A stretch of 32,661 bases of DNA from Rhodospirillaceae bacterium. GTDB lineage: Bacteria; Pseudomonadota; Alphaproteobacteria; Rhodospirillales; UBA2165. The position numbers and the translations under genes were made by a program. Positions 1 to 7,249 of this stretch are shown in pieces. The number at the start of each line of letters is the position of its first letter. The first letter of the stretch is position 1. The DNA lies in assembly GCA_018649725.1 (NCBI GenBank), contig JABIHH010000021.1:1-32661 (forward strand), in the 5' to 3' direction. The notes under the pieces were generated by a model. That model did not search any database. It was given only the letters and a program-made list of their open reading frames with translations, and was not told where the DNA came from.

Positions 1-839
1 AGAGGAGAAAGAGGGATGGTATTACCGTTTGAGTTTTTGGTGCGCTCTCCAGGCAGGGTCCACAGATCGACATCGAGCTCAGACCACATCATACCCCCAA
101 CTTCGCTTCGCCGCTGGGCGGTGAGTAATAATATCTTGAACACCGCACTGAAAGGATGGCCAAGTTTGTCGAAGGCGGCCCACAAGCAAACGATTTCATC
201 GTCAGTAAGTACGCGGTCTCGGCTTACCTCCACGCTTGGCGGATCAATGCCAAATGCCGGCGAGGCGTCTAGCCGGTCTTTCTTACAGGCCCAGTTGAAG
301 ATACGGCTTATCAAAGCCAACGTCCGGTTGCCAGCGACGGGTCGGTCCCTCGCTATTTCCTCGACAAGTTCCCTCACGTCGATCTTGGTAATTTCCAATA
401 TTGGTATTCTGCCCCAATGCGGGAAGATATCGTTCTCGAGGCGCCGCACGATCTGATCCTTTGAACGCAACATTGCACCTCCACCCTTACCCTTATCCTC
501 AAGGTAGGCTTCAGCGATGCTGCGAAATGTATTTTTCTGGGCGCGCTCCGCTTCCTGCGCTGCCCGACGCGCTGCATCCTTGGGGGCAATACCATTTGCG
601 GCATTGCGGAAGACATCACGGGCCTTATCCCTAGCCTCAGCAAGCGTCAGTTGATCCGTGGTCCCGAGTTTGTGTTTGTATTGCTTCTTGTTCACCCGCG
701 GCATGACGAAATAGGAGCGCCGCCCGCCGGCATTGATGCGGAGAGCCAGGCCAGGCGTAATGGTGTCAAATAACTCAATAAATCCTGATCCGGGTGGCTT
801 TTGATTGACGACCCTGTCGGTGAGTTTTTTGGTTGGCAC
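1..839 (-). CDS. Tyrosine recombinase/phage-type integrase, C-terminus cut by window edge
   Basis: A site-specific recombinase of the P4-like family that integrates and excises mobile elements. It reads on the minus strand from a GTG at 837-839 and is still open at base 1, giving 279 visible codons. The first residues (MPTKKLTDRVVNQ) and 'PGLALRINAGGRRSYFV' match the N-terminal arm-binding domain (DUF4102 type). A SAM-like core-binding segment follows (about 105-190). The catalytic domain begins with 'LTAQRRSEVGGMMWSEL', whose first box II-type arginine is visible; the HxxR and tyrosine motifs lie beyond the window. The GTG start is supported by an AAGGA element about 7 nt upstream. The gene suggests an integrated element to the left of the window. 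Family call is firm; the specific element is unknown. Confidence 0.88.
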   Translation of the reverse strand, partial: MPTKKLTDRVVNQKPPGSGFIELFDTITPGLALRINAGGRRSYFVMPRVNKKQYKHKLGTTDQLTLAEARDKARDVFRNAANGIAPKDAARRAAQEAERAQKNTFRSIAEAYLEDKGKGGGAMLRSKDQIVRRLENDIFPHWGRIPILEITKIDVRELVEEIARDRPVAGNRTLALISRIFNWACKKDRLDASPAFGIDPPSVEVSRDRVLTDDEIVCLWAAFDKLGHPFSAVFKILLLTAQRRSEVGGMMWSELDVDLWTLPGERTKNSNGNTIPLSP

Positions 840-902
840 AGTGCGATCCTTAATCTAATATTTTTATAACACACACCGTCATATCGTTGCATCACATACA
901 AT

Positions 903-971
903 ATAGTAACAAATAGTAACACAAATCTCTGTATAATGGTGTCTAGTAATGTCATGTAGTGTTACCTATAT
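903..971. repeat. ATAGTAACA-like repeats upstream of the integrase
   Basis: Two direct copies of ATAGTAACA lie at 903-911 and 913-921. A related inverted copy (ATATAGGTAACAC on the minus strand) lies at 959-971. They sit 65-130 bases upstream of the integrase start, a position where arm-type integrase sites or an autoregulatory operator could occur. The role is inferred only from position. Confidence 0.35.
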
Positions 972-1076
972 AGCACAGAAAATCAAGAAAAATAAGGTTG
1001 CATGTCGAAGATCGTCTATCCATGTCGCACTAGGATACGTGTACTTGTTACATGTCCCCCTATCTCGGGAAATAAG

Positions 1077-1110
1077 CACGAAATTGGAGTTAAGTTAAGT
1101 AGCGTGTCCC
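1077..1110 (-). repeat. 34-bp GGGACACG repeat, left copy
   Basis: On the minus strand this begins GGGACACGCTACTTAACTTA. It matches the plus-strand segment 2535-2568 at 28 of 34 positions, so the two form a long-range inverted repeat around the gene at 1386-2327. Confidence 0.6.
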
Positions 1111-1159
1111 GGGATTGAGTCCACTGACTGTGTTCTCCGACCGTGCCCCAACTCACTTC

Positions 1160-1222
1160 GTCATCCCGGACATGATCCGGGATCCAGTCTTTATCTCAAC
1201 CACCAACGTCCGTTGGAATGAC
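1160..1222. repeat. Paired REP-like palindrome
   Basis: The first unit (1160-1187) is GTCATCCCGG...GATCCAG with the internal palindrome CCCGGACATGATCCGGG. A degenerate unit in the opposite orientation ends in TTGGAATGAC at 1222. The same family recurs at 2490-2517 and 6942-7025. Such sequences are common between genes in alphaproteobacteria. Confidence 0.65.
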
Positions 1223-1302
1223 AAAAGAACAGAACCATAAAGGACGCGAAGAACGTGAAGAAGCCGGAGGCGGAGGGGGTACAGAAAAATAATTATTTTT
1301 GG

Positions 1303-1326
1303 TGTACGGAAAACCAGTGTTTTCGG
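1303..1326 (+). repeat. GAAAAC hairpin repeat, copy 1
   Basis: A 24-base segment starting TGTACGGAAAACCAGT, in which GAAAAC and GTTTTC pair around a CAGT loop. It is repeated exactly and in the same orientation at 2440-2463. The two copies flank the gene at 1386-2327. This copy lies just past the 3' end of that minus-strand gene, so it could act as a transcript-end hairpin, but it lacks a clear T-tract. Confidence 0.6.
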
Positions 1327-1385
1327 CACCCCCTAATTTTGCCCATCGATTTGATAGCGCAATATGAACTGTTAGTAGGTTATGT

Positions 1386-2327
1386 CTATTCTACGTCGTC
1401 TTCATATCTCAGTCGATTGGGAGAGCGGTAGCCATCTCGTTTTCGTCGTTTCATATAGGTGCCATACATGGTGCGTTTTTCGGTGTCTCCGTTCTCTTTA
1501 TGGACGTATGGACAAACGTCGACGCAGATGTGGCAATAGGCATCATGGAGGCGGGAAAAGGGATAGCATTTTTCCATATCGATGCGCCAACGCTTGACGC
1601 CTTCAGTCATAATATGATCCGTGGCAATAGCATCACCGGGACAATTGTTGCGACATATTTTACAATTCATGCAGTAATCCTGAACACCAAATTTGAGCGG
1701 TGAATCATAAAGCACCGGCAAATTGGTCGTCACGAAACCCGGCCTAAAATTAGCAGCATAGGTTGGATTGATGAGACTACCATGGCGACCAAGTTCGCCA
1801 AGTCCGCATTGATACATGGTAGGGATGGCTTGAATTTGCAGCGCACCATTATGATGCGCCCAGGCTGGATAACCCATATCACGGATGAAAGCAGCGAGAT
1901 CGGTAGTGATATCAGCAATGCGCATATATACCTCATAGGTTTCGGCTTCAATGGCGAGCGAACCTTTGAGGACATTGCTATAATCTTCGGCGAGAATGAA
2001 CGCGAAGACATTCCGGTGTGGCATATCAAAACCTTCATCGATCATGGTTGGCGTAAGTGCGCAGCACCCAACTAAATCGGCGCCTAATTCCCGCGCTTTC
2101 GCCTTCACTTCTTCGGTGACGTGTAACGTATCGGTGATTTCACGCTTGTCCGGATTGACTGGACCATCGCGATCTTTGGCTCGACTGAGCCAATATTCGC
2201 TGGCGGCTGTGCGCACATCATCTTTTTTGGTCCATTGCGGCACATTGTCTAGCCCTCGCTCGGCGAGCATCTTGCGCAACAACGGATCGGCTGGACCTTG
2301 CTCCCGTCTCCAACTAGTACCAATCAA
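1386..2327 (-). CDS. Reductive dehalogenase-like 2x[4Fe-4S] protein
   Basis: A 313-residue predicted cytoplasmic redox protein with no signal peptide or membrane segment. The C-terminal third holds a ferredoxin-type double cluster: C219-x2-C222-x2-C225-x3-C229P, then C254, C265-x2-C268-x3-C272P. The region before it (about 155-218, including 'GLGELGRHGSLINPTY' and 'KFGVQDYC') resembles the segment preceding the clusters in RdhA reductive dehalogenases, a branch of the cobalamin-dependent superfamily that includes epoxyqueuosine reductase QueG. The second-cluster context 'EKCYPFSRLHDAYCHICVDVCPY' also fits RdhA better than QueG. It lacks a Tat signal and is shorter than typical respiratory enzymes. 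The start is a TTG with AAGGGA 7 nt upstream. It stands alone between repeat blocks with no rdhB partner. The substrate cannot be read from sequence, and whether cobalamin is bound is an inference. Confidence 0.65.
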   Translation of the reverse strand: MIGTSWRREQGPADPLLRKMLAERGLDNVPQWTKKDDVRTAASEYWLSRAKDRDGPVNPDKREITDTLHVTEEVKAKARELGADLVGCCALTPTMIDEGFDMPHRNVFAFILAEDYSNVLKGSLAIEAETYEVYMRIADITTDLAAFIRDMGYPAWAHHNGALQIQAIPTMYQCGLGELGRHGSLINPTYAANFRPGFVTTNLPVLYDSPLKFGVQDYCMNCKICRNNCPGDAIATDHIMTEGVKRWRIDMEKCYPFSRLHDAYCHICVDVCPYVHKENGDTEKRTMYGTYMKRRKRDGYRSPNRLRYEDDVE

Positions 2328-2439
2328 CGTATAATCCCTTATACCGAAACTAACCCATTCACGTACACCAACGATTTAAGCACATATCAGCGGCAGATTT
2401 GAACTGTCAATAGTTGAATACGTTGGTGGCTATTTCGCT

Positions 2440-2463
2440 TGTACGGAAAACCAGTGTTTTCGG
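2440..2463 (+). repeat. GAAAAC hairpin repeat, copy 2
   Basis: Identical over 24 bases to 1303-1326 and in the same orientation. It lies about 110 bases upstream of the dehalogenase-like gene. Outside the GAAAAC/GTTTTC stem, TAC and GTA can also pair, separated from the stem by one mismatch. Confidence 0.6.
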
Positions 2464-2489
2464 TATACCCTTTTATCCTTCGTGGTTCC

Positions 2490-2517
2490 CTGGATCCCGG
2501 ATCAAGTCCGGGATGAC
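2490..2517 (-). repeat. REP-like palindrome
   Basis: CTGGATCCCGG...CCGGGATGAC, the opposite orientation of the unit at 1160-1187, with CCCGGATCAAGTCCGGG as the internal palindrome. It lies in the 283-base gap between the dehalogenase-like gene and malonyl-CoA decarboxylase. Confidence 0.65.
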
Positions 2518-2534
2518 GGAGTAGCGGGCAGTCG

Positions 2535-2568
2535 GGGACACGACACTTAATTTAATTCTAATTTTGTG
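2535..2568 (+). repeat. 34-bp GGGACACG repeat, right copy
   Basis: Begins GGGACACGACACTTAATTTA and is an imperfect inverted copy (28 of 34) of 1077-1110. Confidence 0.6.
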
Positions 2569-2610
2569 TCTGTTCAAATCGGGTCAATTCAACAGGCTCG
2601 CTTGTTTCCA

Positions 2611-4032
2611 TCACGTTTTAAGCAAGTTCTTAACCCGAGATGAGGCGTTTACTTCCTCGCCATTGCGATAGGATTCGTGATTGCTGTCGATGGTTTTTGG
2701 ATCATAGAGATAATTAAGCATAACGCCGCCGGATTGCTCGACGCCGCGCTCCGACATATCGGCTTGCCAATTGAGCTGCTCTACTCTGGCGCCATTGTTG
2801 AGATGGAAATGCGCAACCGAGTCTAGGGCGGTGCCACTGGCGTGCTTTTCTTTGAGTAAATAATACGCGCACAGCCGTATTAATGGCTCGCGTAGAGCTT
2901 CTGATACGGCTTCATCTTTGGTCCAATCGGCCCGCGATAGTAATTCGTTCAGCGCTGCTTCTGGCGTGCTTTTGACAGCGAGGGTCATAATCGCTTCATC
3001 TTGCTCAGCCGTCAGCAGATCAAACTGGCCGTCCAATAGCCGTTTATCCAACCACCGGCGGAAACCAGGCAAAGGTGACAGCGTCGCGAAGTTTTTAATT
3101 TTCGGCAGCTCTTTGGAAAGACTTTCGACCACGCGCTTAATCAGGAAGTTGCCAAAATTTATACCGGATAAACCGGCTTGGGCATTTGAAATCGAATAAA
3201 AAATCGCCGAATCAGCAGCCTCAGGATCACCCAAGGGTGCGTCTTGATCCAGCAAGACTTGAACATTATCGGCAATGCCATTGACCAAAGCGACCCAGAC
3301 GAAGATCAAGGGCTCTTCCGGCATACGGGGATGGAAAAAGGCAAAGCAGCAGCGATCAGAGGCCAACCTATTTTTTAGATCATCCCAGCCTTTGATCTCA
3401 TGCACAGCTTCATAGACGAACAGCTTTTCCAACAAGGAAGCTGGCGCCTGCCAGGTGATCTGCTTCAATTCCAAGAACCCGACGTCAAACCAGCCGGTCA
3501 ATAGTGCTTTGAGATCACTCTCTAATCCTCTGAGCAAAGGATCCTGTTTCGCCCATAGAATGAGTTCCTCTCGCATATCAACCAGGAACTTCACGCCCTC
3601 CGGCAATGCATTAAACTGGGTCAGCAAATGAACCCGCGGGGCCTTTAGGGCTTTGCGCAGTTTTTGCTCAGCCATAAAGCGCGCTTCGCCGTCCTCTGCC
3701 TTGGAAAGCTCGCTCACCGATACATCTATCTCGGCGTGATCGGTACCGAACTCGCTGGTCAGCACCAAAAGGAATTTTTTACGCCCCTCTTCGTTAAGCG
3801 ACAAATAAGCGTGACCAAGGGCGGCAGCTCGCTTGCGGGCGGAGACTTCGCCGCCTCTCGCATCCAGGCAGGCCTGCATATGCTCAATCAGATGTAGCCG
3901 GTCATCCTCATTTAGATCAGGCGAGACAATAATTTCTAAGGGCGCGCCGGTATCTGAGGCGATTTTATCCCAAGCGCCGATCAAATTCCGTAAAGTTCGG
4001 TCCCAAAAACTGGATTTTTTGTGTTCGGTCAT
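2611..4032 (-). CDS. Malonyl-CoA decarboxylase
   Basis: Converts malonyl-CoA to acetyl-CoA and CO2, either to use malonate-derived carbon or to hold down malonyl-CoA. The 473-residue length fits the family. An N-terminal helical domain (about 1-190) is followed by the GNAT-like catalytic domain, with 'FYSISNAQAGLSGINFGNFL' at 268-287, 'LSPLPGFRRWL' at 308-318 and 'HFHLNNGARVEQLNW' at 398-412. In this family the serine of the SPxPGF region and the histidine before LxNGA (H400 here) are the catalytic candidates. No organelle-type targeting extension is seen. It follows nnr by 28 bases on the same strand and is probably co-transcribed. No malonyl-CoA synthetase (matB) is nearby, so a link to a malonate pathway is not shown. 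Confidence 0.9.
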   Translation of the reverse strand: MTEHKKSSFWDRTLRNLIGAWDKIASDTGAPLEIIVSPDLNEDDRLHLIEHMQACLDARGGEVSARKRAAALGHAYLSLNEEGRKKFLLVLTSEFGTDHAEIDVSVSELSKAEDGEARFMAEQKLRKALKAPRVHLLTQFNALPEGVKFLVDMREELILWAKQDPLLRGLESDLKALLTGWFDVGFLELKQITWQAPASLLEKLFVYEAVHEIKGWDDLKNRLASDRCCFAFFHPRMPEEPLIFVWVALVNGIADNVQVLLDQDAPLGDPEAADSAIFYSISNAQAGLSGINFGNFLIKRVVESLSKELPKIKNFATLSPLPGFRRWLDKRLLDGQFDLLTAEQDEAIMTLAVKSTPEAALNELLSRADWTKDEAVSEALREPLIRLCAYYLLKEKHASGTALDSVAHFHLNNGARVEQLNWQADMSERGVEQSGGVMLNYLYDPKTIDSNHESYRNGEEVNASSRVKNLLKT

Positions 4033-4060
4033 GTTTCTTTTCTATTTCAATGGTGCCACG

Positions 4061-5545
4061 CTACTCATTTAGCATATTTTGCAGCAACGCCAAGACCTCG
4101 GGCACTTTTTCAACTATATCTTCGGCAATTAAACCCGGACCAAAGATATTTGCCGCCTCGCCATGCATCCAAGTGGCAGTCGACGCCGCTTTAAATGCCG
4201 TCATACCTTGCGCCATTAATCCTATGATCAAGCCGGCCAGCACATCACCAGAGCCCGCCGTCGCCAAAGTCGCTGGCGCATTGCTGTTTATGGCGACACT
4301 GCCGTCCGGCGCCGCGATGATCGTATCCGCCCCTTTCAAGAGAACAACCGCCCCACTCTGCTGCGCTGCGGCGATAACATTTGTCACCTTGTCGGCAGGC
4401 GTATCAAACAGGCGGGCGAATTCTCCCTCATGTGGGGTTAGCACCACCGGCCCACCAGATTTCTTGATCCAACCAAACAAAGTGTCTGGATCATCCTCGA
4501 AAACCGTCAGCGCATCCGCATCAAGGACGGTTAATTTGCCAAAGCGCAAAGCTGCTATCGTCCGTAGTCGCGTCTCTTGGTGTACCCCATTTCCTGGACC
4601 GACCAGCACAGCATTTCGCCGGAGATGACTGATGGCTTCTTCAAAAGTCTGTGGCCCTAAGGGCGAAAACATACAACCGGGATCACCGCTCAGATAAATA
4701 TCGCGTGCCACCTCATCGGCGGCAATCGTGACAAGCCCTGCACCAACCCGGCGTGCCGACCGAGCCGCCAATCGGGCTGCTCCTGTCAATTCCGCACCAC
4801 CTGAAATGACGACATGGCCACGGGCATATTTGTGACCTTTGAGCTTTGGTCTTGGAAAATCAGCCAGCCAGTTTGCCGGCAGGTTTTCATGTGACTCTGG
4901 TTTAATCTCGTCCAACACCGTTTGCGGAATGCCAATATCGGCGACCTTAACTTCGCCGCATAATTCGCGTCCTGGCATCACCAGATGCCCGGGTTTTTTA
5001 CGGAAAAAAGTAACCGTCAGCTGAGCCGCAGGGGCCGCACCGCAGATTTGTCCGCTATTGCCGTCAACGCCGCTCGGCACATCCACCGCAAGGCAATCTT
5101 TGCCCTGAGCATTGATCGCGTCGATCACTTCTTTCGTGGCACCATCGATATCGCGCGTCAGACCAGCGCCAAATAATGCATCAACAACGAGATCAGCTTC
5201 CTTTAACAGATCGACCGACAACGCTTTTGTCTCACCCTGCCAAAGCTTAGCGTTCGCCGCCGCATCGCCTTTGAGTTTTTTAATATTGCCTAAAAGCCCA
5301 AGGGTTACCGGCCAACCCGCCTCTTTGAGGAGCCGTGCCACGACAAATCCGTCGCCGCCATTATTGCCGGGACCACACAGCACAACAACGCGCCGCCGGG
5401 TCCAGCGTTTTCGCAAAGCTCTAAATACTGATCGCCCAGCAGATTCCATCAAATCAAGGTTCGGCACGCCTGATTTTACGGCCAAGGCATCGGCCCGACT
5501 CATTTCTTCGACGGTAAGGAGTTCGGATTTGTTCAAGAGATTCAT
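4061..5545 (-). CDS. nnr: Bifunctional NAD(P)HX epimerase/dehydratase
   Basis: Repairs hydrated NADH and NADPH: the N-terminal YjeF-type domain interconverts the R and S epimers, and the C-terminal ribokinase-like domain dehydrates S-NAD(P)HX using a nucleoside triphosphate or ADP. The 494 residues cover both domains. In the epimerase half, 'GPGNNGGDG' is at 58-66 and 'DVPSGVDG' at 155-162. In the dehydratase half, the KGHKYARGHVVISGG entry is at 236-250, 'GPGNG' at 316-320, 'TPHEGEF' at 370-376 and 'NAPATLATAGSGDVLAG' at 422-438. The ATG start gives MNLLNKSELL, the usual beginning. The gene is divergent from dadA across 130 bases and precedes malonyl-CoA decarboxylase. It appears intact. Confidence 0.95.
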   Translation of the reverse strand: MNLLNKSELLTVEEMSRADALAVKSGVPNLDLMESAGRSVFRALRKRWTRRRVVVLCGPGNNGGDGFVVARLLKEAGWPVTLGLLGNIKKLKGDAAANAKLWQGETKALSVDLLKEADLVVDALFGAGLTRDIDGATKEVIDAINAQGKDCLAVDVPSGVDGNSGQICGAAPAAQLTVTFFRKKPGHLVMPGRELCGEVKVADIGIPQTVLDEIKPESHENLPANWLADFPRPKLKGHKYARGHVVISGGAELTGAARLAARSARRVGAGLVTIAADEVARDIYLSGDPGCMFSPLGPQTFEEAISHLRRNAVLVGPGNGVHQETRLRTIAALRFGKLTVLDADALTVFEDDPDTLFGWIKKSGGPVVLTPHEGEFARLFDTPADKVTNVIAAAQQSGAVVLLKGADTIIAAPDGSVAINSNAPATLATAGSGDVLAGLIIGLMAQGMTAFKAASTATWMHGEAANIFGPGLIAEDIVEKVPEVLALLQNMLNE

Positions 5546-5675
5546 AGTACTAACTTAGTCTTATTCACTCTTGTTTCGCAAGTAGGAGCAAAATTCCACC
5601 TTCGGTAACTATGGACTGGCTAGAGGGAGGTTTCGGCGATATAACCCACATTAGATTATTTAAGGTGTCTGAATT

Positions 5676-6926
5676 GTGAGAGTACTTGTTCTCGGAGCGG
5701 GCGTTGTTGGTGTGACAGCCGCCTATTATCTACAAAAAGACGGCCACGAGGTTACGGTCATTGATCGCCAAGACGGGGCGGGACTGGAAACCAGTTTTGC
5801 CAATGGCGGCCAAATTTCGCCCAGCCAAGCCTATCCCTGGGCCGCGCCGGAGGTCCCTTTCCTGATGCTGAAATGGCTCGGCCGCAATGATGCGCCGCTC
5901 TTATACCGCATGCGCCTCGACCCGAAACTTTGGATCTGGAGCTTACGCTTCCTCGCCAATTGCACGCCGGGCAATTTTATGACCAATACGGTGAAGAACC
6001 TTCGCTTGTCGCTGCAAAGCCGCTCGTTGTTGCCGGCGATCAGACAAGAGACCGGCATTGAATATGACTGCCTCGAAAAAGGTATCTTGCAGATTTATCG
6101 CGATCAAAAAGAGCTCGATAAAGCCGCCAAGTTCAATGATGAACTGGCAAAATTAGGCTGTGAGCACGAGGTCTTGGACAAGGCTGGCGTTCATGCATTG
6201 GAGCCCGCTTACGATTCCAGCCCCGACAAGATCATCGGCGGTATCTATACCTCAATCGATGAGAGCGGCGATGCTCATAAGTTTTCTCAAGGTCTGGCAA
6301 AATATTGTGCCGATCAAGGGGTGACGTTTCGCTATGGCGAGACCGTCCAAGCGATCAACAAAGACGGCTCGAAGATCACCTCGGTGACAACTGATAAAGA
6401 CACCTACACCGCCGACACCTATGTCATGAGCATGGGCAGCTATTCGCCTCTGTTCTTGCGTCCGCTCGGTATCAAAGCGCCGATCCAGCCGGTCAAAGGT
6501 TACTCTGTCACCGTGCCTACCGCAGGCCATAATGGCGCACCGACCATCAGCCTCACCGATAATGATCACAAGCTGGTCTTTAGCCGCATCGGCGAGCGCA
6601 TGCGGGTTGCGGGCACGGCTGAGTTTAACGGCTACGACACCGAGATGAATGACCAGCGCGCCGGCTCCATTCGCGATACGGCCCAAAAATTATTCCCCAA
6701 TGCCGGCGATTTCTCAAAAGCCGAACTGTGGACAGGTCTGCGCCCGATGACCCCGGATGGCGTGCCGATCATCGGCAAGACGCCCTATGACAACCTCATC
6801 ATGAACACCGGCCACGGCACCCTCGGCTGGACCATGTGCGCCAGCTCCGGCCAACTCACCGCCGATTTGGTTGCTGGCCGTGAGCCGACAATTGATATCA
6901 GCGATATTGGGTTGGAGAGATTCTGA
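5676..6926 (+). CDS. dadA: D-amino-acid dehydrogenase, small subunit type
   Basis: A membrane-associated FAD enzyme that oxidatively deaminates D-amino acids such as D-alanine to 2-oxo acids and passes electrons to the respiratory chain. The 416 residues match DadA length. The N-terminus carries the ADP-binding fold 'VLVLGAGVVGVTAAYYL' (3-19). The family signature 'FANGGQISPSQAYPWAAP' lies at 41-58, and 'GHGTLGWTMCASSGQLTADL' near the C-terminus is the second FAD contact region. The GTG start at 5676 has AAGGTG 9 bases upstream. No alanine racemase lies next to it, unlike the dadAX arrangement of some bacteria, so it may serve general D-amino-acid catabolism. Function is well supported at family level; the preferred substrate is not. 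Confidence 0.92.
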   Translation: MRVLVLGAGVVGVTAAYYLQKDGHEVTVIDRQDGAGLETSFANGGQISPSQAYPWAAPEVPFLMLKWLGRNDAPLLYRMRLDPKLWIWSLRFLANCTPGNFMTNTVKNLRLSLQSRSLLPAIRQETGIEYDCLEKGILQIYRDQKELDKAAKFNDELAKLGCEHEVLDKAGVHALEPAYDSSPDKIIGGIYTSIDESGDAHKFSQGLAKYCADQGVTFRYGETVQAINKDGSKITSVTTDKDTYTADTYVMSMGSYSPLFLRPLGIKAPIQPVKGYSVTVPTAGHNGAPTISLTDNDHKLVFSRIGERMRVAGTAEFNGYDTEMNDQRAGSIRDTAQKLFPNAGDFSKAELWTGLRPMTPDGVPIIGKTPYDNLIMNTGHGTLGWTMCASSGQLTADLVAGREPTIDISDIGLERF

Positions 6927-6941
6927 GGGATTGCCCCCACC

Positions 6942-7025
6942 GTCATTCTGACGCAGTCAGAATCCAGACAACCTACCAACAAATAAACCGATAAAAGACT
7001 GGATCCTGAACCAAGTTCAGGATGA
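6942..7025. repeat. Inverted pair of REP-like palindromes
   Basis: Two units in opposite orientation: 6942-6967 (GTCATTCTGACGCAGTCAGA...) and 6998-7025 (CTGGATCCTGAACCAAGTTC...GATGAC). Each is itself palindromic, and the two can pair with each other. The family is the same as at 1160 and 2490. They lie directly after dadA and could help define its transcript end. Confidence 0.65.
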
Positions 7026-7112
7026 CGACCTGTTTTGGGGACATCTTCTTGGCACCCCCTATTGACCTCTCATCGGTCGCGTAGGTGTCCCCTCTTACGG
7101 TGTTGATATACC

Positions 7113-7159
7113 GCAGAATTAAAGGGACACGTAAAAAATACATGTCCCTTTAATTCTGC
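7113..7159. repeat. Perfect 17-bp inverted repeat
   Basis: GCAGAATTAAAGGGACA at 7113-7129 is exactly complementary to 7143-7159 across a 13-base A-rich loop. It contains the GGGACACG/TTAATT words seen in the repeats at 1077 and 2535. There is no T-tract, so it is probably a repeat element rather than an intrinsic terminator. It ends 18 bases before the -35 box of the imuA promoter. Confidence 0.7.
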
Positions 7160-7177
7160 CCCTGCCTCGCTTTCCAT

Positions 7178-7206
7178 TTGACAAATGCTCTGTTCTAAAT
7201 TAGAAC
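7178..7206 (+). promoter_or_regulatory. Promoter of the imuA-imuB-dnaE2 cassette
   Basis: A perfect -35 box TTGACA (7178-7183) is followed after 17 bases by TAGAAC (7201-7206) as a plausible -10. The LexA half sites overlap the -10, so bound repressor would block polymerase. Confidence 0.6.
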
Positions 7207-7229
7207 AAAAAAAGAACATTAGTGAGAAC
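7192..7229 (+). promoter_or_regulatory. LexA/SOS box, alphaproteobacterial type
   Basis: GAAC at 7203-7206 and 7214-7217 are separated by exactly seven A residues, matching the alphaproteobacterial GAAC-N7-GAAC operator. A GTTC at 7192-7195 lies seven bases before the first GAAC, and a third GAAC lies at 7226-7229 (8-base spacer). The box sits between the -35 and the start of imuA. This predicts DNA-damage induction of the whole cassette. Confidence 0.85.
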
Positions 7230-7237
7230 AGAAAATG

Positions 7238-7244
7238 AAGGAGG
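7238..7244 (+). promoter_or_regulatory. Ribosome binding site deciding the imuA start
   Basis: AAGGAGG is placed 5 bases before the ATG at 7250. The in-frame ATG at 7235 lies upstream of this element and has no comparable site of its own, so 7250 is preferred. Confidence 0.7.
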
Positions 7245-7249
7245 GCGGT

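Larger units (their letters stand above)
840..1385. other. Gene-free interval between integrase and dehalogenase-like gene
   Basis: About 545 bases without a credible gene. It holds ATAGTAACA-like repeats next to the integrase start (903-971), a GGGACACG-containing repeat (1077-1110), a paired palindrome (1160-1222), an AT palindrome (AAAAATAATTATTTTT at 1285-1300) and a GAAAAC-CAGT-GTTTTC hairpin (1303-1326). No tRNA that could serve as an integration site was recognised. Confidence 0.7.

Noticed and set aside
1160-1222. CRISPR repeat
   Set aside because: It is a paired palindrome of a dispersed family, without regularly spaced copies or unique spacers.
1386-2327. Calling this gene queG (epoxyqueuosine reductase)
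   Set aside because: The cluster spacing is shared, but the surrounding sequence (GLGELGRHG, KFGVQDYC, EKCYPFSRLHDAYCHIC) resembles reductive dehalogenases more, and the C-terminal HEAT-like part of many QueG proteins is absent.
4050-4628. Plus-strand open frames within nnr (also 5112-5558)
   Set aside because: They are antisense to a well-supported gene and have no recognisable domain or start signal.
7113-7159. Intrinsic terminator after dadA
   Set aside because: The stem is strong but no T-tract follows on either strand, and its sequence belongs to a repeat family.
7235-7249. Upstream ATG as the imuA start
   Set aside because: It lacks its own ribosome binding site, whereas AAGGAGG lies directly before the ATG at 7250.
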